This document shows positions 8,762 through 17,274 of a stretch of 64,000 bases of DNA, piece by piece. This DNA comes from Runella salmonicolor (GTDB taxonomy: Bacteria; Bacteroidota; Bacteroidia; Cytophagales; Spirosomataceae): contig NZ_JAMZEL010000001.1 of the NCBI RefSeq assembly GCF_024158025.1, positions 1 to 64,000 of the forward strand, given 5' to 3'. The notes below the pieces were generated by a model. It made no database searches. It saw only the letters and a list, made by a program, of their open reading frames with translations, and was not told the DNA's origin. A program made the position numbers and the translations under genes. The first letter of the stretch is position 1. Every line of letters begins with the position of its first letter.

Positions 8762-10996
8762 TTAGAAACGGTCGAGGTTCATCACCTTGTTCCACGCTGC
8801 CACAAAGTCCTTTACGAACTTCTCTTGCGCATCTCCGCATCCGTACACTTCCGCCAAGGCACGAAGCTCCGAATTTGAACCGAAAATTAGGTCAACCCGG
8901 GTGCCCGTCCACTTGAGTTCGCCAGTTGAGCGATCACGGCCTTCAAACACGTCTTGGTGTGGCGAAGCCGCTTTCCATGTCGTACGCAAATCAAGTAGAT
9001 TGACGAAGAAATCGTTGGTAAGTGTCTCTGGGCGCTTGGTAAACACTCCATGTTTAGAGAAACCGTAGTTGGTATTCAAAACACGCATACCCCCCACAAG
9101 CACGGTCATTTCGGGTGCGGTCAGGGTCAACAATTGTGCTTTGTCAATCAACATTTCTTCGGCTGAAACCGTGTATTTGGTCTTAGCGTAGTTGCGGAAA
9201 CCGTCGGCTTCTGGCTCAAGAACGGCGAATGATTCCACATCGGTTTGCTCTTGAGAGGCATCAGTACGTCCAGGTGTGAACGGAACGGTCACGTCATAAC
9301 CAGCCTTCTTAGCTGCCTGCTCAACACCCGCACATCCACCCAACACGATCAAGTCAGCAAGAGATACCTGCTTACCACCCGACTGCGCGCTGTTGAATTC
9401 CTGCTGAATACCCTTAAGTTTATCAAGTACATTCGTCAAAAGGCCTGGGTGATTCACGTCCCAATCCTTCTGTGGGGCAAGGGCAATACGGGCACCGTTT
9501 GCGCCACCACGTTTGTCGGAGCCACGGAAAGTAGAAGCCGACGCCCAAGCAGTTGATACCAATTGAGACACCGACAGGCCCGAAGCAATGATGCTTGCCT
9601 TCAACGCAGTGATGTCCTGCTCGTCAATCAGTTCGTGCGTAACGGCAGGAACGGGGTCTTGCCAAATCAGCTCTTCTGAGGGTACTTCTGGGCCGAGATA
9701 ACGAGCGATAGGGCCCATATCGCGGTGAGTCAATTTAAACCATGCGCGGGCAAATGCGTCGGCAAACTGATCGGGGTTCTCATGGAAACGTCTTGAAATC
9801 GGTTCGTAAATAGGATCTACTCGCAAAGCGATGTCGGTCGTAAACATCATAGGCGCATGACGCTGCGCGGGGTCGTGGGCATCAGGCACGCTACCGAGGC
9901 CCGCCCCATTTTTGGGTGTCCACTGCTGCGCTCCGGCTGGGCTTTTGGTAAGTTCCCATTCAAATCCAAACAAGTTGTCGAAATAGTTGTTGTCCCATTG
10001 CGTTGGATTGGTGGTCCATGCGCCTTCCAAACCGCTGGTGATGGTGTAGACACCATTGCCGCTGCCGAAAGAGTTTTTCCAACCAAGGCTTTGCTCCTCA
10101 ATGCCTGCTCCTGCGGGCTCGCGACCCACGTATTTGCCTGGGTCGGCCGCACCGTGGGCTTTACCGAAGGTGTGTCCACCCGCAATCAGCGCCACCGTTT
10201 CTTCGTCATTCATTGCCATGCGGCCAAACGTTTCGCGAATATCACGGGCCGCCGCCAGCGCATCAGGGGTGCCGTTAGGCCCCTCTGGATTTACGTAGAT
10301 GAGCCCCATCTGAACAGCCGCAAGCGGATTTTCCAGTTCGCGGTCGCCTGTATAGCGTTTATCGCCCAACCATTCGGCTTCCGAACCCCAATAAATATCT
10401 TCTTCTGGTTCCCAAATATCCTCACGACCGCCTCCAAAACCAAAGGTCTTGAAGCCCATCGACTCAAGTGCACAGTTGCCAGTGAGAATCATTAAATCAG
10501 CCCACGAAATCTTTCTGCCGTATTTTTGTTTGATTGGCCACAGCAACAAGCGCGCCTTATCAAGGTTTCCATTATCAGGCCAACTGTTTAGAGGGGCAAA
10601 GCGAAGGGTACCTGAACCTGCGCCGCCTCGTCCGTCAGCAATACGGTAGGTACCAGCACTGTGCCACGCCATCCGAATAAAAAATGGACCATAGTGACCG
10701 TAGTCGGCGGGCCACCAGTCCTGAGAGGTTGTCATGAGCTCAAAGATATCTTTCTTCACCGCAGCTAGGTCAAGGCTCTTGAACTCTTCAGCGTAGTTAA
10801 ACGACTCACCCATTGGATTGGAAAGGGCAGAGTTTTGACGGAGGATGTTCAATTTTAGTTGATTTGGCCACCAGTCACGGTTGCTAGTACCACCGCCAGC
10901 GCTTGGCTTTTTCTTGGCAGTTCCATTGTGAAACGGACACTTGGCTTCCCCGTTAACATCGTAAGCTGATGTGCCTGAAGCTGTATTATTTTCCAT
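8762..10996 (-). CDS. katG: Catalase-peroxidase
   Basis: KatG is a bifunctional haem enzyme that removes hydrogen peroxide. This 744-residue protein has both the active N-terminal haem domain and the degenerate C-terminal duplicate. The distal residues Arg108, Trp111 and His112 lie in RMAWHSAGTYR and the proximal haem ligand is His275 in GGHTFGKAHG. The catalase-specific crosslink is expected between Trp111, Tyr234 and Met260. The N-terminus contains a CPF motif common in KatG. The gene is monocistronic, with a strong promoter about 180 bp upstream and its own terminator. OxyR-type control is usual for katG, but no regulator gene is adjacent. Confidence 0.98.
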   Translation of the reverse strand: MENNTASGTSAYDVNGEAKCPFHNGTAKKKPSAGGGTSNRDWWPNQLKLNILRQNSALSNPMGESFNYAEEFKSLDLAAVKKDIFELMTTSQDWWPADYGHYGPFFIRMAWHSAGTYRIADGRGGAGSGTLRFAPLNSWPDNGNLDKARLLLWPIKQKYGRKISWADLMILTGNCALESMGFKTFGFGGGREDIWEPEEDIYWGSEAEWLGDKRYTGDRELENPLAAVQMGLIYVNPEGPNGTPDALAAARDIRETFGRMAMNDEETVALIAGGHTFGKAHGAADPGKYVGREPAGAGIEEQSLGWKNSFGSGNGVYTITSGLEGAWTTNPTQWDNNYFDNLFGFEWELTKSPAGAQQWTPKNGAGLGSVPDAHDPAQRHAPMMFTTDIALRVDPIYEPISRRFHENPDQFADAFARAWFKLTHRDMGPIARYLGPEVPSEELIWQDPVPAVTHELIDEQDITALKASIIASGLSVSQLVSTAWASASTFRGSDKRGGANGARIALAPQKDWDVNHPGLLTNVLDKLKGIQQEFNSAQSGGKQVSLADLIVLGGCAGVEQAAKKAGYDVTVPFTPGRTDASQEQTDVESFAVLEPEADGFRNYAKTKYTVSAEEMLIDKAQLLTLTAPEMTVLVGGMRVLNTNYGFSKHGVFTKRPETLTNDFFVNLLDLRTTWKAASPHQDVFEGRDRSTGELKWTGTRVDLIFGSNSELRALAEVYGCGDAQEKFVKDFVAAWNKVMNLDRF

Positions 10997-11174
10997 TTTT
11001 CTTAATTAATAAAATGTTTAGTAAGTTAATTTGTAGTGATTTTTGGTTGCTTATCAGGTTGTGTATGCAGGGAGAGAATTTACAGAATAATGACACATTT
11101 GTGCCGACATCTACACTTAATTCTACATTTAACTTTTGGCTGAGCGCAATCTTTCATTTTTAGTAATTTGTTGT

Positions 11175-11206
11175 CAAAATTACACTAGAATATTAAATAA
11201 GTCAAA
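11175..11206 (-). promoter_or_regulatory. Probable katG promoter
   Basis: On the minus strand, TTTG (11206-11203) is followed after 20 nt by TAATTTTG (11182-11175), matching the Bacteroidota consensus exactly. The predicted start near 11171 gives katG an untranslated leader of roughly 175 nt, which is long and could carry regulation. Confidence 0.7.
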
Positions 11207-11552
11207 TTGATTATTTTTATGACTATATAGTTTTTATCTATAATGTTACTCTCTCAAAGAAGAGCATTGCCCATTATTTTCATTATACCACTGCTTGTCA
11301 AGCACTTACTCTCTTGTTTTAATCCGTTTAAAAACAAAACTAACCATGTAACTATACGTACGCCCAAAATCACTTCCCACGAGAGCGGACGAAAGCGGGA
11401 CATTTAAAATTAGAAAGTAGACAAAACCATGTTTTCCATTTCTCTGACTTTTGTTAAGGCAATAAAAGCTGTATTTTTAGGATGTATAATAGACCGCAAA
11501 AAATCTATCTATACGAGCGATTATTGTTTTACCTAAACCTAAATTTAACAAA
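11207..11552. other. Intergenic region upstream of the HabA-like gene
   Basis: This AT-rich stretch separates divergent katG and the HabA-like gene. A weak -33/-7-like pair lies around 11450-11480 for the plus-strand gene. No small ORF, RNA gene or clear operator was recognised. Confidence 0.3.
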
Positions 11553-12005
11553 ATGGAAAATGTAAAATCACCAAACAAGCACGCCTATAAGTTGCTTTTT
11601 TATGGCGTTCTTTTATTCTTTTTTGGTTTAGCGGCTGGTTTGTTCGTTCCGCTGATGGCCAACCCCCGAATGGGGCTAAGCACTCACCTTGAAGGCGTGA
11701 TGAACGGCATTTTTTTGATTGTATTGGGGCTGATTTGGAACCGGGTGGCCCTACCTGACAAATGGCTCAAGATCACTTTTGGACTCGCGCTGTACGGCAC
11801 TTTTTCCAATTTTGCCGCGGTATTGTTTGCCGCCATTACTGGGGCTGGAAGGATGATGCCAATCGCCCTAGGCAAAGAAGGAACACCCATCCAAGAAGTC
11901 ATTATTTCATTTTTGCTGGTGTCGGTTTCGTTGGCCATGCTAGGGGTGTGCGCCATTGTATTGGTGGGGCTTAACAAACATATCAATGCGCAACTGAGTC
12001 ACTAG
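11553..12005 (+). CDS. HabA-like membrane protein (hydroxylaminobenzene mutase family)
   Basis: A 150-residue protein with four transmembrane segments. The stretch ANPRMGLSTHLEGVMNG followed by LIWNRVALP and the later GRMMPIALG region resemble my recollection of HabA/HabB, small membrane proteins of Pseudomonas that isomerise hydroxylaminobenzene to 2-aminophenol during nitrobenzene breakdown. The assignment is from motif memory, not a search, and the physiological substrate here may differ. The downstream genes encode an NmrA-like reductase, a nitrilase-fold enzyme and an SDR, which suits small-molecule detoxification. Confidence 0.65.
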   Translation: MENVKSPNKHAYKLLFYGVLLFFFGLAAGLFVPLMANPRMGLSTHLEGVMNGIFLIVLGLIWNRVALPDKWLKITFGLALYGTFSNFAAVLFAAITGAGRMMPIALGKEGTPIQEVIISFLLVSVSLAMLGVCAIVLVGLNKHINAQLSH

Positions 12006-12215
12006 TATAATGAGCCAATATAGCAATCATCAAGAAGATACCTCAAAATAGAAAAACGTACCTTAACAATTCCCCTAAAAGATAGAAATGATTTGAAAGT
12101 TGTCGATGGGTCAAAGACGTATTTGGTTTTTGGCCCATTGGCGGCCTCCGCTGTGGAACCAACCTTCAAAAAAGTTGTTAATTTAAGTACCTTAATTTCT
12201 CACAAAAAACAAAAC

Positions 12216-13112
12216 ATGAAAAACTCTATCTTAATCGTCGGCGGTACCGGTAATCTCGGCGGAAAAATTATTAATGCATTGCTCGAAAGAGGCGCGGATG
12301 TCCGTATGGTGGTTCGGGCGGGCAGCGACGCTGCAAAATGGGCAACTTTTGAACAACGCGGCGTACAGGTTATTCCAGTAGATATGTCGAGCGTCGAAGA
12401 ACTCACTAAGGCCTGTGCGGGCGTATCCTGCGTGGTTTCGGCCCTGCAAGGCCTCCACGATGTGATTGTTGACACTCAAGCCCGATTGCTCGAAGCAGCT
12501 GTAGCGGCTGGTGTACCCCGTTTTATCCCTTCCGACTACGCCACCGACTTTACCAAAATCCCCGTTGGGGCCAACCGCAATTTTGATTTAAGACGCGAAT
12601 TCCATACCCATCTTGACAAGGCTCCGATTGCTGCAACGACGATTTTCAACGGTTGTTTTGCGGAGTTGTTGGCCTACAACATTCCTCCTCTTGATGCCAA
12701 CAACAAAACCATTGGCTACTGGGGCGACGACATTGACTGGCACGTAGACTACTCTACCATGGACGACACAGCGGCTTACACCGCCGCCGCCGCCCTAGAC
12801 GCCTCCACTCCTCGTTACCTCAGAATCGCTAGTTTCCAAATAAGCCCTAAAGAATTGGTAACGCTGGCGAGTGAACTCACAAAATCGACGTTTAGCCTTG
12901 CCCCGATGGGTAGCCTCGACGGGCTGGCCGCTTACATCAAGAGCGAACGCGAAGCCCATCCTGAAGGAGAAAATGCACTTTATCCCGACTGGCAAAATGC
13001 CCAATACATGCACGGAATGTTTAGCGTTCACCACGATGCCCTCGACAATGACCGCTACCCAGATGTGACCTTTACGAGTGCGGCGCAATTCCTGGGTGCC
13101 ATTCTTCACTAA
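12216..13112 (+). CDS. NmrA-like NAD(P)-binding reductase
   Basis: The protein (298 residues) is an atypical short-chain dehydrogenase of the NmrA/isoflavone-reductase type. The glycine-rich NAD(P) motif GGTGNLGG lies at residues 9-16 of a first beta strand, and RFIPSDYATDF marks the family's central region. An open frame extends 41 codons further upstream to 12093, but that part has no protein-like pattern and ATG 12216 starts directly at the Rossmann strand, so the shorter form is chosen. Substrate unknown; relatives reduce aromatic or quinone compounds or act as redox sensors. Confidence 0.85.
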   Translation: MKNSILIVGGTGNLGGKIINALLERGADVRMVVRAGSDAAKWATFEQRGVQVIPVDMSSVEELTKACAGVSCVVSALQGLHDVIVDTQARLLEAAVAAGVPRFIPSDYATDFTKIPVGANRNFDLRREFHTHLDKAPIAATTIFNGCFAELLAYNIPPLDANNKTIGYWGDDIDWHVDYSTMDDTAAYTAAAALDASTPRYLRIASFQISPKELVTLASELTKSTFSLAPMGSLDGLAAYIKSEREAHPEGENALYPDWQNAQYMHGMFSVHHDALDNDRYPDVTFTSAAQFLGAILH

Positions 13113-13120
13113 CCACACAA

Positions 13121-13164
13121 ATCACCTTGTGAAATGCTGGATTTAGGGCATTTCACAAGGTGAT
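13121..13164 (+). terminator. Perfect 17-bp hairpin after the NmrA-like gene
   Basis: Arms at 13121-13137 and 13148-13164 are perfectly complementary around a 10-nt loop, 8 nt after the stop codon. No U-tract follows. The right arm overlaps the possible GTG/ATG starts (13160, 13163) of the next gene, which supports that gene starting later, at 13187. Confidence 0.6.
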
Positions 13165-13186
13165 GCCTTTCAAAACGCCAAATGGT

Positions 13187-13915
13187 ATGAGAATTTGTGC
13201 AGTTCAGACCAAACCCGTCAAAGGCGACATCCCAAGAAATATTGAGATTCACAAAAAGTTAATCGCATTGGCGGTGGCCAACAGTGCCGACATCATTATC
13301 TTTCCAGAGCTTTCTTTAACGGGTTACGAACCTGAGCTGGCCAATGCCTTGGCCGCACCTATCGACACACCACAACTGGATGATTTTCAAAGCATCAGCG
13401 ACGCAGCACATTGCACAATTGGCCTAGGAATGCCCGTCAAAAACGATTTGGGCATCAGCATCAGCATGATTTTGTTTCGGCCCCATACCCCCCGCGGGGC
13501 ATACTCCAAAAAGTATTTACACCCCGACGAAGAGCCTTTTTTTATCAGTGGACAAAGTAGCGTTGGTCTGATTGGTGCTCAATCCAATATTGCGCTTGCC
13601 ATCTGTTATGAACTATCAATTCCTGAACATTCGGAAACAGCCACAAAAAACGGTGCTGAAATCTACCTAGCAAGCGTGGCTAAATCGGCGGCAGGAGTTG
13701 AAAAGGCCGCACAGACGTTGTCTGACATCGCCAGAAACCACTCTATGGCAGTGCTCATGTCCAACTGCATAGGGTATTGCGATAATTTTGAAAGCGGTGG
13801 AAAAACCTCCGTTTGGGCCGAAAATGGCGCATTAGTAGGACAACTCGACGATAAAAGTGAGGGAATTTTGCTATATGATACCCAAACCAAAGAAGCCATT
13901 GCGCATTATCTATAA
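13187..13915 (+). CDS. Carbon-nitrogen hydrolase (nitrilase superfamily)
   Basis: A 242-residue amidase-type enzyme that would hydrolyse a non-peptide C-N bond. The Glu-Lys-Cys triad is visible: Glu41 in FPELSLTGYEP, Lys109 in YSKKYLHPDEE and Cys140 in AICYELS. The protein is short and lacks fused domains, as in stand-alone omega-amidase or carbamoylputrescine-amidase relatives, but the substrate cannot be told. The frame is open to GTG 13160, but those codons lie in the right arm of a hairpin, and MRICAVQ is the usual beginning of the fold. Confidence 0.88.
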   Translation: MRICAVQTKPVKGDIPRNIEIHKKLIALAVANSADIIIFPELSLTGYEPELANALAAPIDTPQLDDFQSISDAAHCTIGLGMPVKNDLGISISMILFRPHTPRGAYSKKYLHPDEEPFFISGQSSVGLIGAQSNIALAICYELSIPEHSETATKNGAEIYLASVAKSAAGVEKAAQTLSDIARNHSMAVLMSNCIGYCDNFESGGKTSVWAENGALVGQLDDKSEGILLYDTQTKEAIAHYL

Positions 13916-13988
13916 TGAGGGTTCTCAATAGTAAAAAGATACGCACAATTTGATTTTTTGACGATAAAACATCAAACTAAAAAAACCA

Positions 13989-14633
13989 ATGACCAAGACA
14001 ATTTTAATTATCGGGATGGGGCAAGGGCTTAGCTTAGGCATTGCCGAAAAATTCGGTAAAGAGGGCTATAAAGTAGGAATGGTGAGTCGAAGCCCAGAAA
14101 AACTGGCAGGTTTCAAAAATCATTTGCAAAGTTTGGGCATCACCTCTGCTTTTTCGGCCGCCGATGTAGCCGACACCGATCAATTGAAAAAGGCCATCAC
14201 GGATTTAAAATCTCAGTTGGGCAGTATTTCTATTCTGCAATACAACGCCGTAGACTACCGAATAAAGCCCCTGATGGAAGAAACCGTAGAGGATTTGACC
14301 AACGGATTTAAAATCAGCGTAGCCAATGCCTTAGCCGCTACCCAATTTTTGTTGGCCGATTTGAAGGAAAACAAAGGCGCTGTACTGCTCACGGGCGGCG
14401 GGTTGTCTATTCATCCAAGCCCCGCAGTCGCTTCTATTTCTTTGGGAAAAGCGGGCATTAGAAACCTTGCCCTACAATTGCACCAAGCCTTAAAATCCGA
14501 CAATGTTTTCGTGGGTACAGTGACCGTAAGCGGCGCAATCAGCCCCAACAGCCCAACCCATTCGCCCGAGATTCTGGCCCAGAAGTTTTGGGACTTAAAC
14601 ACCGATAGAAGCAAAGTAGAAATTATACATTGA
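13989..14633 (+). CDS. SDR-fold protein with altered catalytic site
   Basis: A 214-residue Rossmann-fold protein of the short-chain dehydrogenase type. The nucleotide motif is GMGQGLSLG (9-17) in place of the usual TGxxxGIG. Ser140 and Lys154 sit where the catalytic Ser and Lys are expected, but the position of the catalytic Tyr (four before Lys154) is Ile150. The usual NNAG motif is replaced by YNAV. The protein may therefore be a non-catalytic NAD(P)-binding relative or use another proton donor. It follows the nitrilase-fold gene by 73 bp on the same strand and is followed by a strong terminator. Confidence 0.8.
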   Translation: MTKTILIIGMGQGLSLGIAEKFGKEGYKVGMVSRSPEKLAGFKNHLQSLGITSAFSAADVADTDQLKKAITDLKSQLGSISILQYNAVDYRIKPLMEETVEDLTNGFKISVANALAATQFLLADLKENKGAVLLTGGGLSIHPSPAVASISLGKAGIRNLALQLHQALKSDNVFVGTVTVSGAISPNSPTHSPEILAQKFWDLNTDRSKVEIIH

Positions 14634-14652
14634 TTCAGAAAGCTTCATTGAC

Positions 14653-14702
14653 AAAAAGCAACGCTCCCGTATTCTATACAGAGTTAGGGAGCGTTGCTTT
14701 TT
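14653..14702 (+). terminator. Intrinsic terminator after the SDR gene
   Basis: A perfect 16-bp stem (14653-14668 with 14687-14702) ends in a T-run on the plus strand. It closes the run of plus-strand genes that begins at 11553. Confidence 0.92.
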
Positions 14703-15088
14703 AATATACCCATCATACAAATTACATATTAGAAGTATCCTCTTTATGCTTGTTTGACACAAAACCTCAGGGGAGATTGCCAATTATTTTAAACATTTCT
14801 AACAACAATATTGGAATATATCAAATAAATATTGAATGGACCATAACGCACTATTTGTCATAAATAAACCTCTATAAACGACCGTTTGATAATTATATTT
14901 GACAACTTTAACATATTGGTATAATATTGCAGCTTTAACTCACAACTTTGATTTTAAATCATTTCCAGAGTATATTATATTTTAGGTAGGTCCGCTGAAT
15001 ACAGACCAGTATCTTGAAAATAATCCTAAAGCATCAAACTTATAGACTTTATAAGTACAATTTTTTCATAACGTTGAGTATAATAATA
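14703..15088. other. Gene-free AT-rich region
   Basis: This stretch lies between two terminators, so it is not expected to be transcribed from either side. A TATATTTG box at 14894-14901 matches the -7 consensus on the plus strand but lacks a correctly spaced -33 box and has no gene before 15741. No ORF or structured RNA was recognised. Confidence 0.4.
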
Positions 15089-15115
15089 AAAGCACAGTGA
15101 ACTTCGCTGTGCTTT
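15089..15115 (-). terminator. Intrinsic terminator of the GNAT gene
   Basis: A 9-bp perfect stem (15089-15097 with 15107-15115), extendable by inner pairs, is followed on the minus strand by a T-rich segment. It overlaps the stop codon of the GNAT gene. Confidence 0.8.
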
Positions 15116-15662
15116 ATTTTTTATTATCTATGCTTCCGGATGTTGATTTTTTTAATTCCCACCGCCACAGTTTTTCGTTGGCGATGTCGTCTATTTCTCC
15201 CTTTTTCAGAAACCCATTTTTAGTCAAAATACGCGTCGAGGCATTATCCATTGCCAAAGTATAGGCTTTAATCACTTTTACGGAAGGGGCAGCAAAGGCG
15301 TTCATTACCAATGCATTTGCCAATTCCATCCCTAAGCCTTGGTTGCGGTAGGGCTTGATGATTTCGTAGCCTATTTCCACGACTCCAGCGGCATCGGGTT
15401 TCCCCTTGTAACCACAGCTTCCAATTAATATATTGTCTTTTTTATGGATAGACACATACGTCCACCAGCCTAGTTCGTTTTCATCTGCTTTGATTTTTTG
15501 AAGGGCATATTTGAAGGGGCGCGTACCGAATTCGGTCCATTTTTCAGGGACCGAAACTTTCAGGTATTTTTCCAAGGCCGAATTTCCCTCAATCGCTGTT
15601 TCGAGAAATAGTTTATCGCAGGGAATAACCAGTAAATGTTTGGTTTCTATTTTTTGACTCAT
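15114..15662 (-). CDS. GNAT family N-acetyltransferase, RimJ/RimL type
   Basis: The 182-residue protein has the GNAT acetyl-CoA fold. The core strand IGYEIIKPYRNQGLGMELANAL carries the pyrophosphate-binding R/QxxGxG/A pattern (RNQGLG), and the region ending in ILTKNGFLKKGE is the usual final part of motif B. The N-terminal half resembles the RimJ/RimL group, which acetylates protein N-termini or small amines. The acceptor is unknown. The gene is transcribed alone, divergently from the VOC gene. Confidence 0.85.
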   Translation of the reverse strand: MSQKIETKHLLVIPCDKLFLETAIEGNSALEKYLKVSVPEKWTEFGTRPFKYALQKIKADENELGWWTYVSIHKKDNILIGSCGYKGKPDAAGVVEIGYEIIKPYRNQGLGMELANALVMNAFAAPSVKVIKAYTLAMDNASTRILTKNGFLKKGEIDDIANEKLWRWELKKSTSGSIDNKK

Positions 15663-15740
15663 TTGCGCTTAAAAAATTTATCTTTAACGTTCCAAAAGGT
15701 ATAAATTCAACCCCGCATCCATTTTAAAATTTCCGCAGAA

Positions 15741-16391
15741 ATGACCATCAAAGAATTAACCTTGCTGTCCGACAATCTTGCAGAAACCAAACAATTTTAT
15801 GCCCGAATTTTGGGATTACCCATTGTCAGCGAAGAAACATCCACCCTTTCTTTTGCCGCCGGTGCAACCCTCCTTTGTTTTGAACAATCTACAAACCTAC
15901 GGCCACGCTATCATTTTGCATTTAATATACCCTACACGTCGGTGATGGATGCATTCAGTCAAATGAGCAAGAAAGTTGACATTTTGCCAATTTCGAAAAA
16001 CTCCAAACTTGCCGACTTTGTCAATTGGAATGCAAAATCTTTCTATTTCTACGATAACAACGGCAATATACTCGAATTCATTGGCCGCAATGACCTTCCC
16101 GACAGGGATAAAATGGATTCACCCTTTATTTTATCAGTGAGCGAAATCGGCCTGCCCGTAAAGAATGTAAAGGACGAATGTGAAAATTTGATTAATGAGC
16201 ATCGTTTGGGATATTTTGACAAACAACCTCCAAGCGACACCTTCAGCGTGATAGGCAAAGATACCGGGCTACTGATTATCGTTCCTGTTGGGCGGAATTG
16301 GTATCCCACCGACAATCATCCCGCCGAAGCCTATAAAATAAAGGTTGTTATTCTCAATGCCGAACGAGAAATACCCCTCTTATACGAGTAA
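15741..16391 (+). CDS. VOC family protein (two-domain)
   Basis: A 216-residue protein of the vicinal-oxygen-chelate superfamily (glyoxalase, bleomycin-resistance and dioxygenase fold). Two betaalphabetabetabeta modules can be seen: residues 1-115 (KELTLLSDNLAETKQFY to FYDNNGNILEFIG) and about 128-210. The second Glu ligand of module one, in NGNILEFIG, is present, while the N-terminal metal-binding position is not clearly kept (ELTLL), so metal binding is uncertain. The activity is unknown. No close operon partner is present. Confidence 0.8.
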   Translation: MTIKELTLLSDNLAETKQFYARILGLPIVSEETSTLSFAAGATLLCFEQSTNLRPRYHFAFNIPYTSVMDAFSQMSKKVDILPISKNSKLADFVNWNAKSFYFYDNNGNILEFIGRNDLPDRDKMDSPFILSVSEIGLPVKNVKDECENLINEHRLGYFDKQPPSDTFSVIGKDTGLLIIVPVGRNWYPTDNHPAEAYKIKVVILNAEREIPLLYE

Positions 16392-16493
16392 TAGAATTTT
16401 TACTACTGTTCCTTTCTCAATAAAAAAATCTTCATTTCAGCAATTGAATTTCCTTCAAATGTGTTGTAAACTCAATACGACCGAAAAACAAAC

Positions 16494-17144
16494 ATGAAAA
16501 TAGACAATCAGACCTTAAAAACACAATTCGGAAACATATTTGAGGCAGGTTTGCTGAACGAATTGTCCGAGATTGGCAACTATATGGAAGTAGACGAGGG
16601 ATACGTGCTTATGCGGCCCGGCGGGTATATTCGTACCATTCCCATTATTTTGAAAGGTTCGGTTAAGATTTCGCGGTCTGACCCCGACGGCCGCGAAGCG
16701 TTGCTGTATTATCTGGGCGGACTAGATTCGTGTGCCATGTCATTGACCTGCTGCCTAAACCGTCGGCAAAGTGAAATTACGGCCATTACCGACGAAAAAA
16801 CCCGTCTCATCACCGTTCCTGTCGAAAAAGTAGAAGATTGGATGAACAAATACCCTTCGTGGAAGCAATACGTATTTGCCACCTACCAAAAACGCTTTGA
16901 CGATTTGCTGGGAGCCATTGACCAAATTGCCTTTCACAAGCTCGACGAGCGCCTCATCAACTTGCTCAAACGCAAGTCGAAGCAGTGCGGATGCAGCGTG
17001 TTTAACATCACCCATGAAGAACTCGCCAACGAGTTGGCCACCTCCCGCGAGGTTATTTCTCGCCTACTCAAACAACTCGAAAACCTAGGACGCGTCAAAC
17101 TCTCACGGAATAAAATTGAGTTGTTGGATGCCGTAACGGTATAA
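16494..17144 (+). CDS. Crp/Fnr family transcription regulator
   Basis: A 216-residue regulator with an N-terminal cyclic-nucleotide-binding-like beta-roll (about 20-130), a long dimerisation helix, and a C-terminal winged helix-turn-helix with ELANELATSREVISRLLKQLE as the recognition part. The cluster CAMSLTCC around residues 81-88 in the beta-roll holds three cysteines, which might sense redox state or nitric oxide; this is inference. It lies between a VOC gene and an O-methyltransferase gene and has no obvious dedicated target. Confidence 0.9.
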   Translation: MKIDNQTLKTQFGNIFEAGLLNELSEIGNYMEVDEGYVLMRPGGYIRTIPIILKGSVKISRSDPDGREALLYYLGGLDSCAMSLTCCLNRRQSEITAITDEKTRLITVPVEKVEDWMNKYPSWKQYVFATYQKRFDDLLGAIDQIAFHKLDERLINLLKRKSKQCGCSVFNITHEELANELATSREVISRLLKQLENLGRVKLSRNKIELLDAVTV

Positions 17145-17180
17145 TTTTAGCCCCTAATATTCCGTATTAATAAAAAAGGC

Positions 17181-17222
17181 AACCCAAAAACGGCCCGTAA
17201 AACACGAGGTCATTTTTGGGTT
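17181..17222. terminator. Possible bidirectional terminator
   Basis: Arms AACCCAAAAA and TTTTTGGGTT flank a 22-nt loop that has some internal pairing. It lies between the convergent Crp/Fnr and O-methyltransferase genes. The stem is AT-rich and the loop long, so the call is tentative. Confidence 0.4.
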
Positions 17223-17274
17223 TCAACATTATTAAAGAGCTTTGAAACGAAACACCACTCATCTTTACGGCACC

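Noticed and set aside
9857..10495. 212-codon plus-strand ORF inside katG
   Set aside because: It lies entirely antisense to a perfectly conserved katG and has no recognisable protein pattern; it is a shadow frame of codon bias.
12093..12215. N-terminal extension of the NmrA-like reductase
   Set aside because: The 41 extra residues precede the Rossmann strand, contain no known domain, and the region looks like an untranslated leader.
14894..14901. TATATTTG as a promoter for an unknown RNA
   Set aside because: No correctly spaced -33 box, no terminator nearby downstream on the plus strand and no structured sequence; probably chance in AT-rich DNA.
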